Position numbers and translations under genes: made by a program | Notes under the pieces: model-generated | What the model was told of the DNA's origin: nothing | The model's input: the letters and a program-made list of their open reading frames with translations, nothing else | The model's database searches: none | Assembly (NCBI RefSeq): GCF_030717845.1 | Contig: NZ_JAUZVZ010000009.1 | Location: 1-64,000 of the forward strand | DNA: 64,000 nt | Reading direction: 5' to 3' | Source of the DNA: Alkalimonas collagenimarina | Lineage (GTDB): Bacteria > Pseudomonadota > Gammaproteobacteria > Enterobacterales > Alteromonadaceae | Shown: positions 56,188 to 64,000 of the stretch, piece after piece | Numbering within the stretch: the stretch's first letter is position 1 | How the letters are laid out: the number at the start of each line of letters is the position of its first letter

Positions 56188-57699
56188 GTGGCAACAACAA
56201 ATAGTAACGCAATTCAACGTATCTGTATTCTTGGGGGTGGAACCGCAGGTTGGATGACTGCAGCTGCGCTTTCGAAAGTACTTGGCGATCGATCTATCCA
56301 GATTGAACTGGTTGAATCCGAGAGTATCGGCACTGTTTCTGTGGGCGAGGCGACCATCCCCCAAATCCGGGCGTTTAATCATCTGCTCGGATTGGACGAG
56401 ATGGACTTCATGCGCCATACCCAGGGGACATTTAAGCTGGGTATTGAATTTATAGACTGGCACAAACCAGGCACAGCATATTTGCATCCATTTGGCCCTT
56501 ATGGTGCAAATATGGCAGGGGTGCCTTTTCATCATTATTGGTTAAAAGATGGCCGCCAGCACCCACTGGAAAGCTATTGCCTTGAAGCCATGGCAGCACG
56601 TGCAGGTAAGTTTATACCTGCCGTAGAACGATCAGGCGCTCCGGCAAAACAGGTCAATTATGCGTTCCATTTTGATGCGGTTGCCTATGCAGCTTATTTA
56701 CGTAAGTTTGCTGAGCAGCGAGGGGTGAAACGAAGCGAAGGACGTATGCAACATGCCGTACTTCATCCTGTTACTGGTTTCGTTCAGGCGCTCATCCTGC
56801 AAAATGGCCAGAAAATTGAAGCGGATCTATTCATTGACTGCTCAGGATTCAAAGGCCTGATTATTGAAAAGGCGCTGCACTCAGGCTTTGAAGACTGGAG
56901 CCACTGGTTGCCTTGTGATCGCGCTATAGCTCAGCCCTGTGCTTTAACCGAGCCGGCAAAACCCTATACACAATCCATTGCGCAATCAGCTGGCTGGCAA
57001 TGGCGGATCCCGTTGCAGAATCGGGTGGGTAATGGCCATGTGTACAGTAGCCATTATGTGGATGACGACAAGGCATTGCAGGTGTTGCATAACACAATGC
57101 TTGCTAAGCCTGAAGCCGAACCTAACTATCTGCGCTGGCAGACGGGCCGAAGGCGTGAACCATGGAAGAAAAATTGTATTGCTATCGGGCTGTCGGCAGG
57201 TTTTCTGGAGCCACTTGAATCAACCGGGATACAATTGATTCAATCTGCTATCTCTCGTTTACTAAGCCTGTTTCCTGATAAAAGTTTTGCAGAAGAAACC
57301 ATTGATACCTTTAATCGCTACAGTGCATTTGAAATGGAGCGGATCCGGGACTTTATTATTTTGCACTACAAAGTAAATGAGCGCGATGATTCTGATTTCT
57401 GGCGGTATTGTCGGAGCATGAAAGTACCGGATAGTCTCGAAGATAAAATTAAACTGTATCAACGAAGTGGCAGGATATTTCGTGAAAATAATGAACTGTT
57501 TAGTGATATCAGCTGGTTATCTGTTTTAAATGGTCAGGGCATAATACCGGAAAGCTATCATCCACTGGCTGATCAGTTACCAGACGATAAACTGCAAATG
57601 CAATTGTCTTCTTTGCAAAAGCAAGTGCAGGATACCGTGGCGGTGATGCCAGCTCAGGCTGATTTTATTGCCCAATATTGCAAGGCAATCGGTCGCTGA
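56188..57699 (+). CDS. tryptophan-halogenase-family flavoprotein, catalytic Lys replaced
   Basis: A 503-residue FAD protein of the flavin-dependent tryptophan halogenase family. AGGAG seven bases before GTG 56188 fixes the start; ATGs at 56146 and 56155 lack one. Seen: FAD motif GGGTAGW (16-22), VGEATIP, WxWxIP as WQWRIP (270-275) and EPLEST (341-346). At the position of the essential Lys79 of PrnA/RebH (KFINW) this protein has Glu: FKLGIEFIDW, E87. Family members beside TonB receptors in Alteromonadales commonly look like this, to my knowledge, and have no proven halogenation. Substrate unknown; it may modify a ligand of the neighbouring receptor. No natural-product genes nearby. Confidence 0.85.
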   Translation: MATTNSNAIQRICILGGGTAGWMTAAALSKVLGDRSIQIELVESESIGTVSVGEATIPQIRAFNHLLGLDEMDFMRHTQGTFKLGIEFIDWHKPGTAYLHPFGPYGANMAGVPFHHYWLKDGRQHPLESYCLEAMAARAGKFIPAVERSGAPAKQVNYAFHFDAVAYAAYLRKFAEQRGVKRSEGRMQHAVLHPVTGFVQALILQNGQKIEADLFIDCSGFKGLIIEKALHSGFEDWSHWLPCDRAIAQPCALTEPAKPYTQSIAQSAGWQWRIPLQNRVGNGHVYSSHYVDDDKALQVLHNTMLAKPEAEPNYLRWQTGRRREPWKKNCIAIGLSAGFLEPLESTGIQLIQSAISRLLSLFPDKSFAEETIDTFNRYSAFEMERIRDFIILHYKVNERDDSDFWRYCRSMKVPDSLEDKIKLYQRSGRIFRENNELFSDISWLSVLNGQGIIPESYHPLADQLPDDKLQMQLSSLQKQVQDTVAVMPAQADFIAQYCKAIGR

Positions 57700-57731
57700 G
57701 CAATCGTATCAACGAGTGAAAAATCAGGCAT

Positions 57732-57763
57732 AAAAAAATCGGTGAGCACTTTGCCCACCGATT
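57732..57763 (-). terminator. intrinsic terminator of the epimerase transcript
   Basis: On the minus strand AATCGGTG, an 11-base loop region with two extra pairs, CACCGATT and a T-run. It stops the DUF819-epimerase transcript; on the plus strand it has no T-run. Confidence 0.8.
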
Positions 57764-57787
57764 GGAATGACGACAGGGAGAACGCCG

Positions 57788-58882
57788 TCAGGGCAACATC
57801 ACTAAACCTTTAATGCTCTGAATGCCTAAGCCTGGTGCATCGTTGATGCTGATATCTGCACCATCGAAATTCACACTGCCAACCACCGGGTCGAAGGCAC
57901 ACAGCGATGGGCCATCTAAATCGACTTTGGTGATCACATCGGATTTTGCGACGGCCAGGTGTACCGCAGCAGAGACACTGACACTGGTTTCCAGCATGCA
58001 GCCAATCATGCACTGCATGTCGTAAAATGAGCAGATATCTGCGATTTTAATGGCATTGGAGATACCACCGGTTTTCATCAGTTTGATATTGATAATGTCG
58101 GCAGCACGCATTTTGATTAAGTCGATGACTTCGCGTGGGCTAAAGGTAGTTTCATCGGCCATCACTGGTGTATGCACCCGATCCGTCACGTACTTTAAGC
58201 CATCAATATCCAAGGCTTTGACCGGCTGCTCTACCAGCTCTAGCCTGACGCCAGCATCTTCCAGCTTATGAAGCGCATAGACTGCTTCTTTTGCTGTCCA
58301 GCCCTGGTTTGCATCCAATCGGATCAAGGCGCGGCCTTCTACAGCGGCATAAATCGCTTTCACCCGCTCAATATCAACACCAATGTCTTTGCCAACTTTC
58401 ACTTTCAAGGTTTCAAAGCCACGATCCACTGCATCGAGCGAGTCGGCGACCATTTTATCGATGTAATCGACACTGATGGTCAGATCGGTGGTGAGTTTCG
58501 GTACGCCACCACCCAACATTTTGTAAAGTGGGGCTTTGTATAATTGAGCAAATAAATCATATACAGCGATTTCAACAGCAGCTTTAGCGCTGTAGTTTTT
58601 CATAATACAGTTTTGAATGGTACGAGTGACATGGTTCAGATCAGAGATATCCAGACCGATCAGTTTGGGCTTGATCACGGTACGGATGGCTTCAATGATG
58701 GAGCCGTGAATATCGCCAGTGATCACCGCCGTGGCGGGTGCTTCACCATAGCCAATATGGCCGGTGTCCGTCTCAATCATCACAATGACGTCTTCAATCT
58801 CATTCACGGTTCGAAGCGCCGTTTTAAAGGGCGTTTTCAGTGGAACTTTCACCATACCCAAACGGATATCAGTTATTTTCAT
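57788..58882 (-). CDS. dipeptide epimerase (L-Ala-D/L-Glu type)
   Basis: Enolase-superfamily enzyme, 364 residues from Met 58882 (GAGG six bases upstream). Muconate-lactonising subgroup motifs are in order: the acid/base lysines in LKVKVG, metal ligands in RLDANQGW, LVEQPV and ADET, and the second base Lys in INIKLMKTGG. The C-terminal CMLETSVSVSAAVHLA and VDLDGP (DxD) segments resemble the L-Ala-D/L-Glu epimerases YcjG of E. coli and YkfB of B. subtilis, in which the DxD binds the dipeptide amino group. This enzyme turns L-Ala-D-Glu from murein into L-Ala-L-Glu. Cytoplasmic. It follows the DUF819 gene after 66 bases on the same strand. Confidence 0.86.
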   Translation of the reverse strand: MKITDIRLGMVKVPLKTPFKTALRTVNEIEDVIVMIETDTGHIGYGEAPATAVITGDIHGSIIEAIRTVIKPKLIGLDISDLNHVTRTIQNCIMKNYSAKAAVEIAVYDLFAQLYKAPLYKMLGGGVPKLTTDLTISVDYIDKMVADSLDAVDRGFETLKVKVGKDIGVDIERVKAIYAAVEGRALIRLDANQGWTAKEAVYALHKLEDAGVRLELVEQPVKALDIDGLKYVTDRVHTPVMADETTFSPREVIDLIKMRAADIINIKLMKTGGISNAIKIADICSFYDMQCMIGCMLETSVSVSAAVHLAVAKSDVITKVDLDGPSLCAFDPVVGSVNFDGADISINDAPGLGIQSIKGLVMLP

Positions 58883-58948
58883 GTGTAACCTCAAAAGCAA
58901 GCAACCAATCGCTTATTTCATCATTATTACTATAGGTTGGCTCTGACT

Positions 58949-60106
58949 TCAGGCCAACCAGGATAATATCTTTCCAACCAGCAAGCCACCAGCGGTTCCA
59001 ACCACGTAGCCAAGCATAGCCATGAGCACACCCACAGGGATCAATGCTTTGGAGTAGGCTGCTGCCAGAATAGGGGCTGAAGCCACTCCACCTATATTGG
59101 CAAGCGAGGCAACACCACAGGTGAAGAGATCCAGTTTAAATACCTTTGCGACCAGTGCCATCAGTACGCCATGAATACACAAGATCATCAAACCAGCAGT
59201 GACATAGAGCGGCGCTTTGGCTAAATCGGCAAAATCAGCCCTGGAGGCAATTAAAGCGATGATGATCAATAACATTATTTGTGATAATTCGACAGAGCCT
59301 GCCATTTTTCCTAAACGGCTCATCGCAGCCAGAACACCGAGCAGGGTAACCAGTAAAATGGTCCAGGTCATGGTGGTTAAAAATGCCGTCGTGGGCAGCC
59401 AGGCTGCTACTGCCTGACTACCTGCTGAAACCAGCAGACTGGCGCTTAGTAAAACCAATAAGTCGATTTGAGTCACTGGCTTTTCAGTCGCCTGGCTGGC
59501 AAGGCGCTGCCCCGCTTTTTCCAGCTGGCTGCTATCAGCCTTGGTCCAGCCATTAAATTTGGCTGCGTAAGGCACTAAAGCCAGCAGGATCATCACCCAG
59601 AGGGCATAGTCGATAGAATCCATCAACAGGGTGTAGCCCATGCGGCTATCAGGCACATTTAGGGCAGACTGAATAGCGGCCATGTTGCCAGTACCGCCCA
59701 TCCAGCTACCCGAGAGAGCGGCAAACGTCTGCCATGCATCGCTCTCAAGCCAACGATTAAATACGGCAAAGGTGATAATAAAGCCCAGCATGATAGTGAT
59801 TACGGCAGTAAAAAAGGCCCCCAACATGCGGGGACCAAGGTGGGCAATCGCTCGTAAATCACTTTTCAATAACATAAGGAAGATCATGGCAGGTAGCAGG
59901 TTATTTCGCACCACCAAATAGGTCTGGCTGATACTGTCCGTTTGCGACCAGAGACCAAAGCTGGAAGCTAGCATCACACTAAAGTACAACAGCACAATAC
60001 CAGGCAGAATGGTAAAAATACGCCAGCCACTGTGTTTTTCGACTAAGGCAAGAGCTGCTGCAAAACAGAGCAGTACGGTTAGAAACAAAAAGCCATCGGT
60101 AATCAT
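58949..60106 (-). CDS. DUF819-family (YjcL-like) membrane protein
   Basis: A 385-residue polytopic protein with about ten or eleven membrane helices. Gly-rich motifs GSWMGGTGNMAAIQ near the middle and GVASLANIGGVASAPILAAA near the end are the DUF819 hallmark and form a pseudo-repeat, as in transporters with inverted halves. The family has no firm function. Being co-oriented with the dipeptide epimerase, it is a good candidate importer for murein peptides or sugars (inference). Confidence 0.82.
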   Translation of the reverse strand: MITDGFLFLTVLLCFAAALALVEKHSGWRIFTILPGIVLLYFSVMLASSFGLWSQTDSISQTYLVVRNNLLPAMIFLMLLKSDLRAIAHLGPRMLGAFFTAVITIMLGFIITFAVFNRWLESDAWQTFAALSGSWMGGTGNMAAIQSALNVPDSRMGYTLLMDSIDYALWVMILLALVPYAAKFNGWTKADSSQLEKAGQRLASQATEKPVTQIDLLVLLSASLLVSAGSQAVAAWLPTTAFLTTMTWTILLVTLLGVLAAMSRLGKMAGSVELSQIMLLIIIALIASRADFADLAKAPLYVTAGLMILCIHGVLMALVAKVFKLDLFTCGVASLANIGGVASAPILAAAYSKALIPVGVLMAMLGYVVGTAGGLLVGKILSWLA

Positions 60107-60383
60107 CTTGTCATTAACACCCTAAGTAATGGGATAGTGCGTAATTAAATATTCTATCTTGAATAAGACATTAGCATAAATTATTCCGATGGGAAATCTT
60201 TTTGCTGGATAATTCAACAGCAGTTGTGGATTGATGTGGTTGAAGAATATCTTTGCAAGGTCATATTATGATGATTTTTTTGAATAAAAAATTCCTTTTA
60301 TTTCCTGTTCTGGAATAATTTAGTTGTTCGTTTCAGGACGGTTTGTTATGGTGGTGTCACTTTTTCGTTGATACACATTGGTT
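60107..60383. promoter_or_regulatory. divergent control region with repeated GAATAAT element
   Basis: A 277-base A/T-rich gap between the divergent DUF819 and GH3 genes. It holds GGAATAATTT on the minus strand (60187-60178) and TGTTCTGGAATAATTTA on the plus strand (60306-60322), and TATTC-N6-GAATA (60150-60165). A plus-strand promoter candidate follows: TTGTTC (60324-60329), 17 bases, TATGGT (60347-60352) with an extended TG. The same core occurs before the TonB receptor gene. Confidence 0.5.
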
Positions 60384-62369
60384 ATGAAAACAAGTGAGTT
60401 CGCCATAAACGGTAACAAGCATAAAAAAAGTGTACTGCATTTTAGTTGGATTGCTACTATAGCTTTGTTGATAATTTATCTGGGGTGGCAAAGCGTGTCT
60501 GACCAATTGAGTCTGGAACAAAAAATTGCGCAAAAAATGATGATTGATGTGCGCTATTTCTGTCAGGAAAGCAAGCCGATGAGTTCGTCAGACAACTCGC
60601 CAGTCCCTTGCCGCTCCGCAGTGACTCGTTTGCCTGACGAATTGCATACTCTGATTAAAGACACCAGCTTAGGTGGTGTTATTTTGTTTGCTGAAAACCT
60701 GCAAACTGTCGAACAAATAATTGATTTAACCCAGCAATTGCAAGATGCAGCTTTGCAATCAGCTGCCGCTCGTCCACTGTTTATTTCGATTGATCAGGAG
60801 GGGGGGCGTGTGTTTCGTACCCCCAGAGCCATCACTACCGGTTTTGCTGGCAATATGGCCATAGGTGCCACCTATGCCAGACATGGCGTAGATTATGCGG
60901 GGGAAGTGGGTGCCGTGCTGGCTAAGGAGTTATCGGTGCTTGGAATTAACACCAATCATGCGCCGGTCATCGATGTAAACAGCAACCCTGACAACCCGGT
61001 GATTAATGTGCGCTCTTTTGGTGAACAGCCGCAGATGGTGGCTGAATTATCTGTTGCTATGCTAAAGCAGATGCAGCAAGCAGGTGTGATGGCGACGTTA
61101 AAGCATTTTCCCGGTCATGGCGATACCCATCTCGACAGTCACTTGGCATTGCCAGTCGTCAATCACCCGCGCCATCTGATTGAGCGCGTCGATTTGGCTC
61201 CTTTCCAATGGGCAATTGATTACAGCAAGCCTGCCATGATCATGACCGCACATATTCAGTATCCGGCACTGGATGACAGCCGTGTGAGCAGCCGTGACGG
61301 TGAGTCGCTGATTCGACCTGCCACCATGTCGCGAGTGATCCTGACCGATCTACTACGCCATCAGATGAACTTCGAGGGATTAGTGATCACCGATGCGCTT
61401 GATATGGCCGCCATCAGTCACTATTTTGAGCCAACAGAAGCCGTGATTGAAACCTTTGCCGCTGGGGCTGATATCGCCTTGATGCCATATCCCATTCGAA
61501 CCGTAGATGATATTGCTGCATTGAAGGCCATGATTGCTGATATTGCCGCCGCCGTTCGACAAGGGCGGATTGATGAAAGCGAACTGGATCAGTCATTGGC
61601 GAGAATTACCCGATTGAAGCAATCTTTTTTGGCAGACAGCAAAGTCGTTGCCGATCGCAGCCATTTGTATCAGCAGGCTAAGGCTGTATTAGCCCAGCCA
61701 TCTCACCGGTATCTGGAGCAGCGTCTGGCCAATGAGTCGGTGACACTTGTGCAGGCGAAAACTGGGGTTTTGCCACTGCAAAGCAGTCAGGTTGAGCATG
61801 TACACCTTATTGCAGCGACGGAGCTGCAGGCAGCGATGCTGCAACAAGAGTTTCAACACCATTGGCCTGCACTGGCGAATGGTGAGGTGCGGTGGACCCA
61901 GTCGGTATTTTCTGACTGGCAACAAGTAGAAGCCGAGCAGCTCAGTGCGCAGGCAGACTGGGTGATCCACGCGGGTTGGCAACGGTTGGCTAGTTTAGTC
62001 GATATCGGTGGTATGGCCGATCAAGCCTCTCAGCAGCGTCCTGCCATTAGCTATGACGATGCCATGAAGGCTAGTGAGCTGGCGCTGGGTGCTGCCAGAG
62101 CACAGCAGCGCCAAATATTCTTACTTGGCTTTGGCACACCCTATGAGCTCGAACCCTTATTACCACTGAGCGATGTGGCCATTGTAGCCTACCACCATGG
62201 TATTCACCGCGATGCCGATAGCGAGAGACTGGCAGGCCCCACATACAGGGCGGTTGTGGCTGCATTATTCAATCAATCCCCCTTTCACGGGGATCTGCCT
62301 GTGCAGCTAAGCATGCCACACTGTGACTTGTGTATTGATGACAGCCTGTCGCAGCAGGGGGCTCTGTGA
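60384..62369 (+). CDS. membrane-anchored NagZ-like GH3 beta-N-acetylhexosaminidase
   Basis: A 661-residue glycoside hydrolase family 3 protein. An uncleaved-looking N-terminal helix (about 16-37) places it in the periplasm; typical NagZ of Gram-negatives is cytoplasmic and about 340 residues. The NagZ signature KHFPGHGDT (240-248) with the Asp-His dyad DSH (251-253) and the nucleophile D337 in VITDALDM are present. A C-terminal half (about 430-660) resembles the extra domain of B. subtilis NagZ in size. The likely reaction is removal of GlcNAc from GlcNAc-(anhydro)MurNAc-peptides. TTG 60378 is an alternative start; no strong ribosome-binding site is seen. Overlaps the serine hydrolase start by one base (TGATG). 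Confidence 0.87.
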   Translation: MKTSEFAINGNKHKKSVLHFSWIATIALLIIYLGWQSVSDQLSLEQKIAQKMMIDVRYFCQESKPMSSSDNSPVPCRSAVTRLPDELHTLIKDTSLGGVILFAENLQTVEQIIDLTQQLQDAALQSAAARPLFISIDQEGGRVFRTPRAITTGFAGNMAIGATYARHGVDYAGEVGAVLAKELSVLGINTNHAPVIDVNSNPDNPVINVRSFGEQPQMVAELSVAMLKQMQQAGVMATLKHFPGHGDTHLDSHLALPVVNHPRHLIERVDLAPFQWAIDYSKPAMIMTAHIQYPALDDSRVSSRDGESLIRPATMSRVILTDLLRHQMNFEGLVITDALDMAAISHYFEPTEAVIETFAAGADIALMPYPIRTVDDIAALKAMIADIAAAVRQGRIDESELDQSLARITRLKQSFLADSKVVADRSHLYQQAKAVLAQPSHRYLEQRLANESVTLVQAKTGVLPLQSSQVEHVHLIAATELQAAMLQQEFQHHWPALANGEVRWTQSVFSDWQQVEAEQLSAQADWVIHAGWQRLASLVDIGGMADQASQQRPAISYDDAMKASELALGAARAQQRQIFLLGFGTPYELEPLLPLSDVAIVAYHHGIHRDADSERLAGPTYRAVVAALFNQSPFHGDLPVQLSMPHCDLCIDDSLSQQGAL

Positions 62370-63988
62370 TGTATCGAGCTTTATCATGGCTGGGTTGGTG
62401 CTGCTTGAGCACTGCTTCTGTGTTTCCTGCAACTGCCTCTACCTCTGAGTGGGAGATGCTGCTGCGAGGCCCGGCGCAGCTTGAGGTGGAGTTGCCAGAG
62501 CAGCGTAGTCAACGTCAGTGGGTCAATGACCGACGGATGTTTTACAGTTATCAGGGGCAAGGCACCTTGTGGCTGGATATGCAGCAGGCGAGTGCGGCGA
62601 CGATTATGGTGAATGGCAAGTCACTGAACTTGCCTGAAAACATCACGCAGCAGCCGATGATCCTATCGTTGGCGGATTACACCCGGGATGGCTTGAATCA
62701 ACTGCATGTGAAGGCCGTCGAGCCGGAAAATACCAGTATTCAGCTGCGACTGTCCTATCCGGTGTTGCAGCAAGGCAGCGCGGCCGAAGCTGGCTTTTCT
62801 TCAGCACGCTTGTCCGAGCTGGATGCGATGATTGAACAAGAAGTGGCAGATGGTTTTCCCGGCGCTGTGTTAGTGGTAGTAAAAGATGGTCGGGTGATCA
62901 AAGAAAGCGCTTATGGCTATGCTAGCCGCTACGACTCGGAAGCCAGAGACTTAACAAACCCAGAGCCGATGCAGACCGACACCTTGTTTGATATTGCTTC
63001 AAACAGCAAAATGTACGCGACTGTGTTTGCCCTGATGAAGCTGGTGACTGAAGGCAAGTTGGATATCAATCTACCGATCCAACACTATATTTCCGAGTAT
63101 CAGGGGGATGGTCGCGAACAAAGACTGGTTCGGGATTTGCTGGACCACAGCGCGGGGTATGGCCCGGAGTTGCACTTTTTTAGACCAGATAACCGGTTAG
63201 GTAAGGATTTTTACTCCATTGATGCGCAACGCACCCGGCAGTTGTTAGCCACAGCAGTGCCCTTTGTGCGCGAGCGCGGGCAGAAGTCGGTCTATAGCGA
63301 CACCGGTTTTATGCTGTTGGGCGTCTTGATAGAGCGGATCACCGGCCAGCCGCTGGATCGGTATCTGGAGCAAGCCATTTATCAGCCGCTGGGGCTGGAG
63401 CAGACGTTGTTTAACCCGCTACAAAAAGGCATAGCGCCGCAGCGTATTGCTGCCACTGAACTGGATGGCAATACCCGTGGCGGCATGCGCCAGCAGTTTC
63501 CTGCCATGCGCCGCGGCGTATTAAGAGGCGAAGTGCATGATGAAAAAGCATTTTACTCGTTGGCTGGGGTAGCGGGGCATGCCGGACTGTTCAGCACTGC
63601 CCGGGAGCTTGCTGCCTTGATGATGGTCGCCAACTATGGAGGCTATGGCGATGTGTCGTTATTTAGCCCTGCAGTATTGCAGCAATTTGTACGGCCAGGT
63701 ACTCGCGATCATCGTTTTGGTATGGGCTGGCGCATGGCAGTACAGGGTGATCTGGACTGGCATTTTGGCCCCTACGCTAGCCGTTATGCCTATGGACATA
63801 CTGGCTGGACCGGCACGGCAACGCTTATAGATCCGCATTACGATTTACTAGTGGTGCTACTGACCAACAAAAAGCACTCGCCGATCCGTCGTGATGCGTC
63901 GGGGTATTACTTTGCTGGTGACCGTTTTGAAACCGGCCGTTATGGCAGCGTAATGAGTAAGATTTATGAGGCAATGTTAGGGTTGTAG
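62369..63988 (+). CDS. secreted beta-lactamase-family serine hydrolase (AmiE/YfeW-like)
   Basis: A 539-residue protein: signal peptide (about 1-24), an N-terminal beta-rich domain (about 27-132) and a class C beta-lactamase/PBP-fold hydrolase. Active-site motifs are SNSK (211-214) inside FDIASNSKMYA, YSD (309-311) as the YxN equivalent, and HTG near the C-terminus in place of KTG. FDIASNSKMYATVFALMKLVTEGKLD resembles YfeW (PBP4B) of E. coli and the murein amidase AmiE (YbbE) of B. subtilis. Given the coupled NagZ-like gene, cleavage of the MurNAc-L-Ala bond is the favoured role; D,D-carboxypeptidase is the alternative. Not a resistance beta-lactamase. The stop is 12 bases from the window end. 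Confidence 0.86.
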   Translation: MYRALSWLGWCCLSTASVFPATASTSEWEMLLRGPAQLEVELPEQRSQRQWVNDRRMFYSYQGQGTLWLDMQQASAATIMVNGKSLNLPENITQQPMILSLADYTRDGLNQLHVKAVEPENTSIQLRLSYPVLQQGSAAEAGFSSARLSELDAMIEQEVADGFPGAVLVVVKDGRVIKESAYGYASRYDSEARDLTNPEPMQTDTLFDIASNSKMYATVFALMKLVTEGKLDINLPIQHYISEYQGDGREQRLVRDLLDHSAGYGPELHFFRPDNRLGKDFYSIDAQRTRQLLATAVPFVRERGQKSVYSDTGFMLLGVLIERITGQPLDRYLEQAIYQPLGLEQTLFNPLQKGIAPQRIAATELDGNTRGGMRQQFPAMRRGVLRGEVHDEKAFYSLAGVAGHAGLFSTARELAALMMVANYGGYGDVSLFSPAVLQQFVRPGTRDHRFGMGWRMAVQGDLDWHFGPYASRYAYGHTGWTGTATLIDPHYDLLVVLLTNKKHSPIRRDASGYYFAGDRFETGRYGSVMSKIYEAMLGL

Positions 63989-64000
63989 AACTGCTATAAC

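Noticed and set aside
56188-57699. Halogenated natural-product cluster
   Set aside because: No NRPS, PKS, tryptophan-modifying or export genes adjoin it, and the catalytic Lys is absent.
62369-63988. Class C beta-lactamase resistance gene
   Set aside because: HTG replaces KTG, YSD replaces YxN, there is an extra N-terminal domain, and it is coupled to a NagZ-like gene with no AmpR.

Overview
The window is a piece of a free-living gammaproteobacterial chromosome. Its housekeeping gene order matches Escherichia coli almost block for block: srmB/trmN divergent; fldB-xerD-dsbC-recJ-prfB-lysS; ispB divergent from rplU-rpmA-obgE; folA; lptD-surA-pdxA-rsmA-apaG-apaH; djlA; rluA-rapA. The accessory content (DUF3718, DUF3034, truncated-haemoglobin lipoprotein, a GlyGly-CTERM protein, many c-di-GMP proteins, a very large TonB-dependent receptor beside a tryptophan-halogenase-like flavoprotein) is typical of Alteromonadales and relatives such as Rheinheimera or Alishewanella. 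That placement is an inference from family content; the genus cannot be fixed from the sequence alone. I saw no rRNA, tRNA, CRISPR array, prophage, insertion sequence or integron.

Layout. 1-3.5 kb: MlaA lipoprotein and an overlapping RND-type exporter. 3.5-6 kb: srmB, trmN, fldB. 6.1-12.3 kb: xerD-dsbC-recJ, prfB with its programmed +1 frameshift, lysS. 12.4-16.5 kb: ispB, rplU-rpmA-obgE-folA and a small secreted DUF3718 protein. 16.5-18.6 kb: a chemoreceptor. 18.7-25.3 kb: the envelope-biogenesis/ribosome-maturation operon lptD-surA-pdxA-rsmA-apaG-apaH on the minus strand. 25.5-30.5 kb: djlA, then a block not found between djlA and rluA in E. coli (voltage-gated ion channel, lipoprotein, DUF3530, OmpA-family protein), then rluA and rapA. 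33.6-41.9 kb: PIN-PhoH protein, transglutaminase-like and GlyGly-CTERM pair, second pseudouridine synthase, TPR protein with a degenerate GGDEF domain, D-2-hydroxyacid dehydrogenase, PAS-GGDEF diguanylate cyclase, DUF2798.

41.9-46.2 kb is a tight minus-strand four-gene unit: cupredoxin-like periplasmic protein, a membrane GGDEF-EAL protein with an intact EAL site and broken GGDEF site, a DUF3034 outer-membrane-like protein and a lipoprotein truncated haemoglobin. 46.3-52.9 kb: a patatin/beta-barrel (type Vd) protein, an S9 peptidase, RmuC and two very small membrane proteins.

53-64 kb is the most interesting region, a candidate muropeptide-scavenging locus. It encodes an outer-membrane TonB-dependent receptor, a halogenase-like flavoprotein whose catalytic-lysine position is Glu, an L-Ala-D/L-Glu-type dipeptide epimerase, a DUF819 membrane protein, a membrane-anchored NagZ-like GH3 hexosaminidase and a serine hydrolase of the beta-lactamase/AmiE type. 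The GH3 and serine hydrolase genes overlap by one base. A shared A/T-rich element (core GAATAAT) lies in both promoter regions. The proposed flow is muropeptide import across the outer membrane, GlcNAc removal, release of peptide from MurNAc, import and epimerisation of L-Ala-D-Glu.
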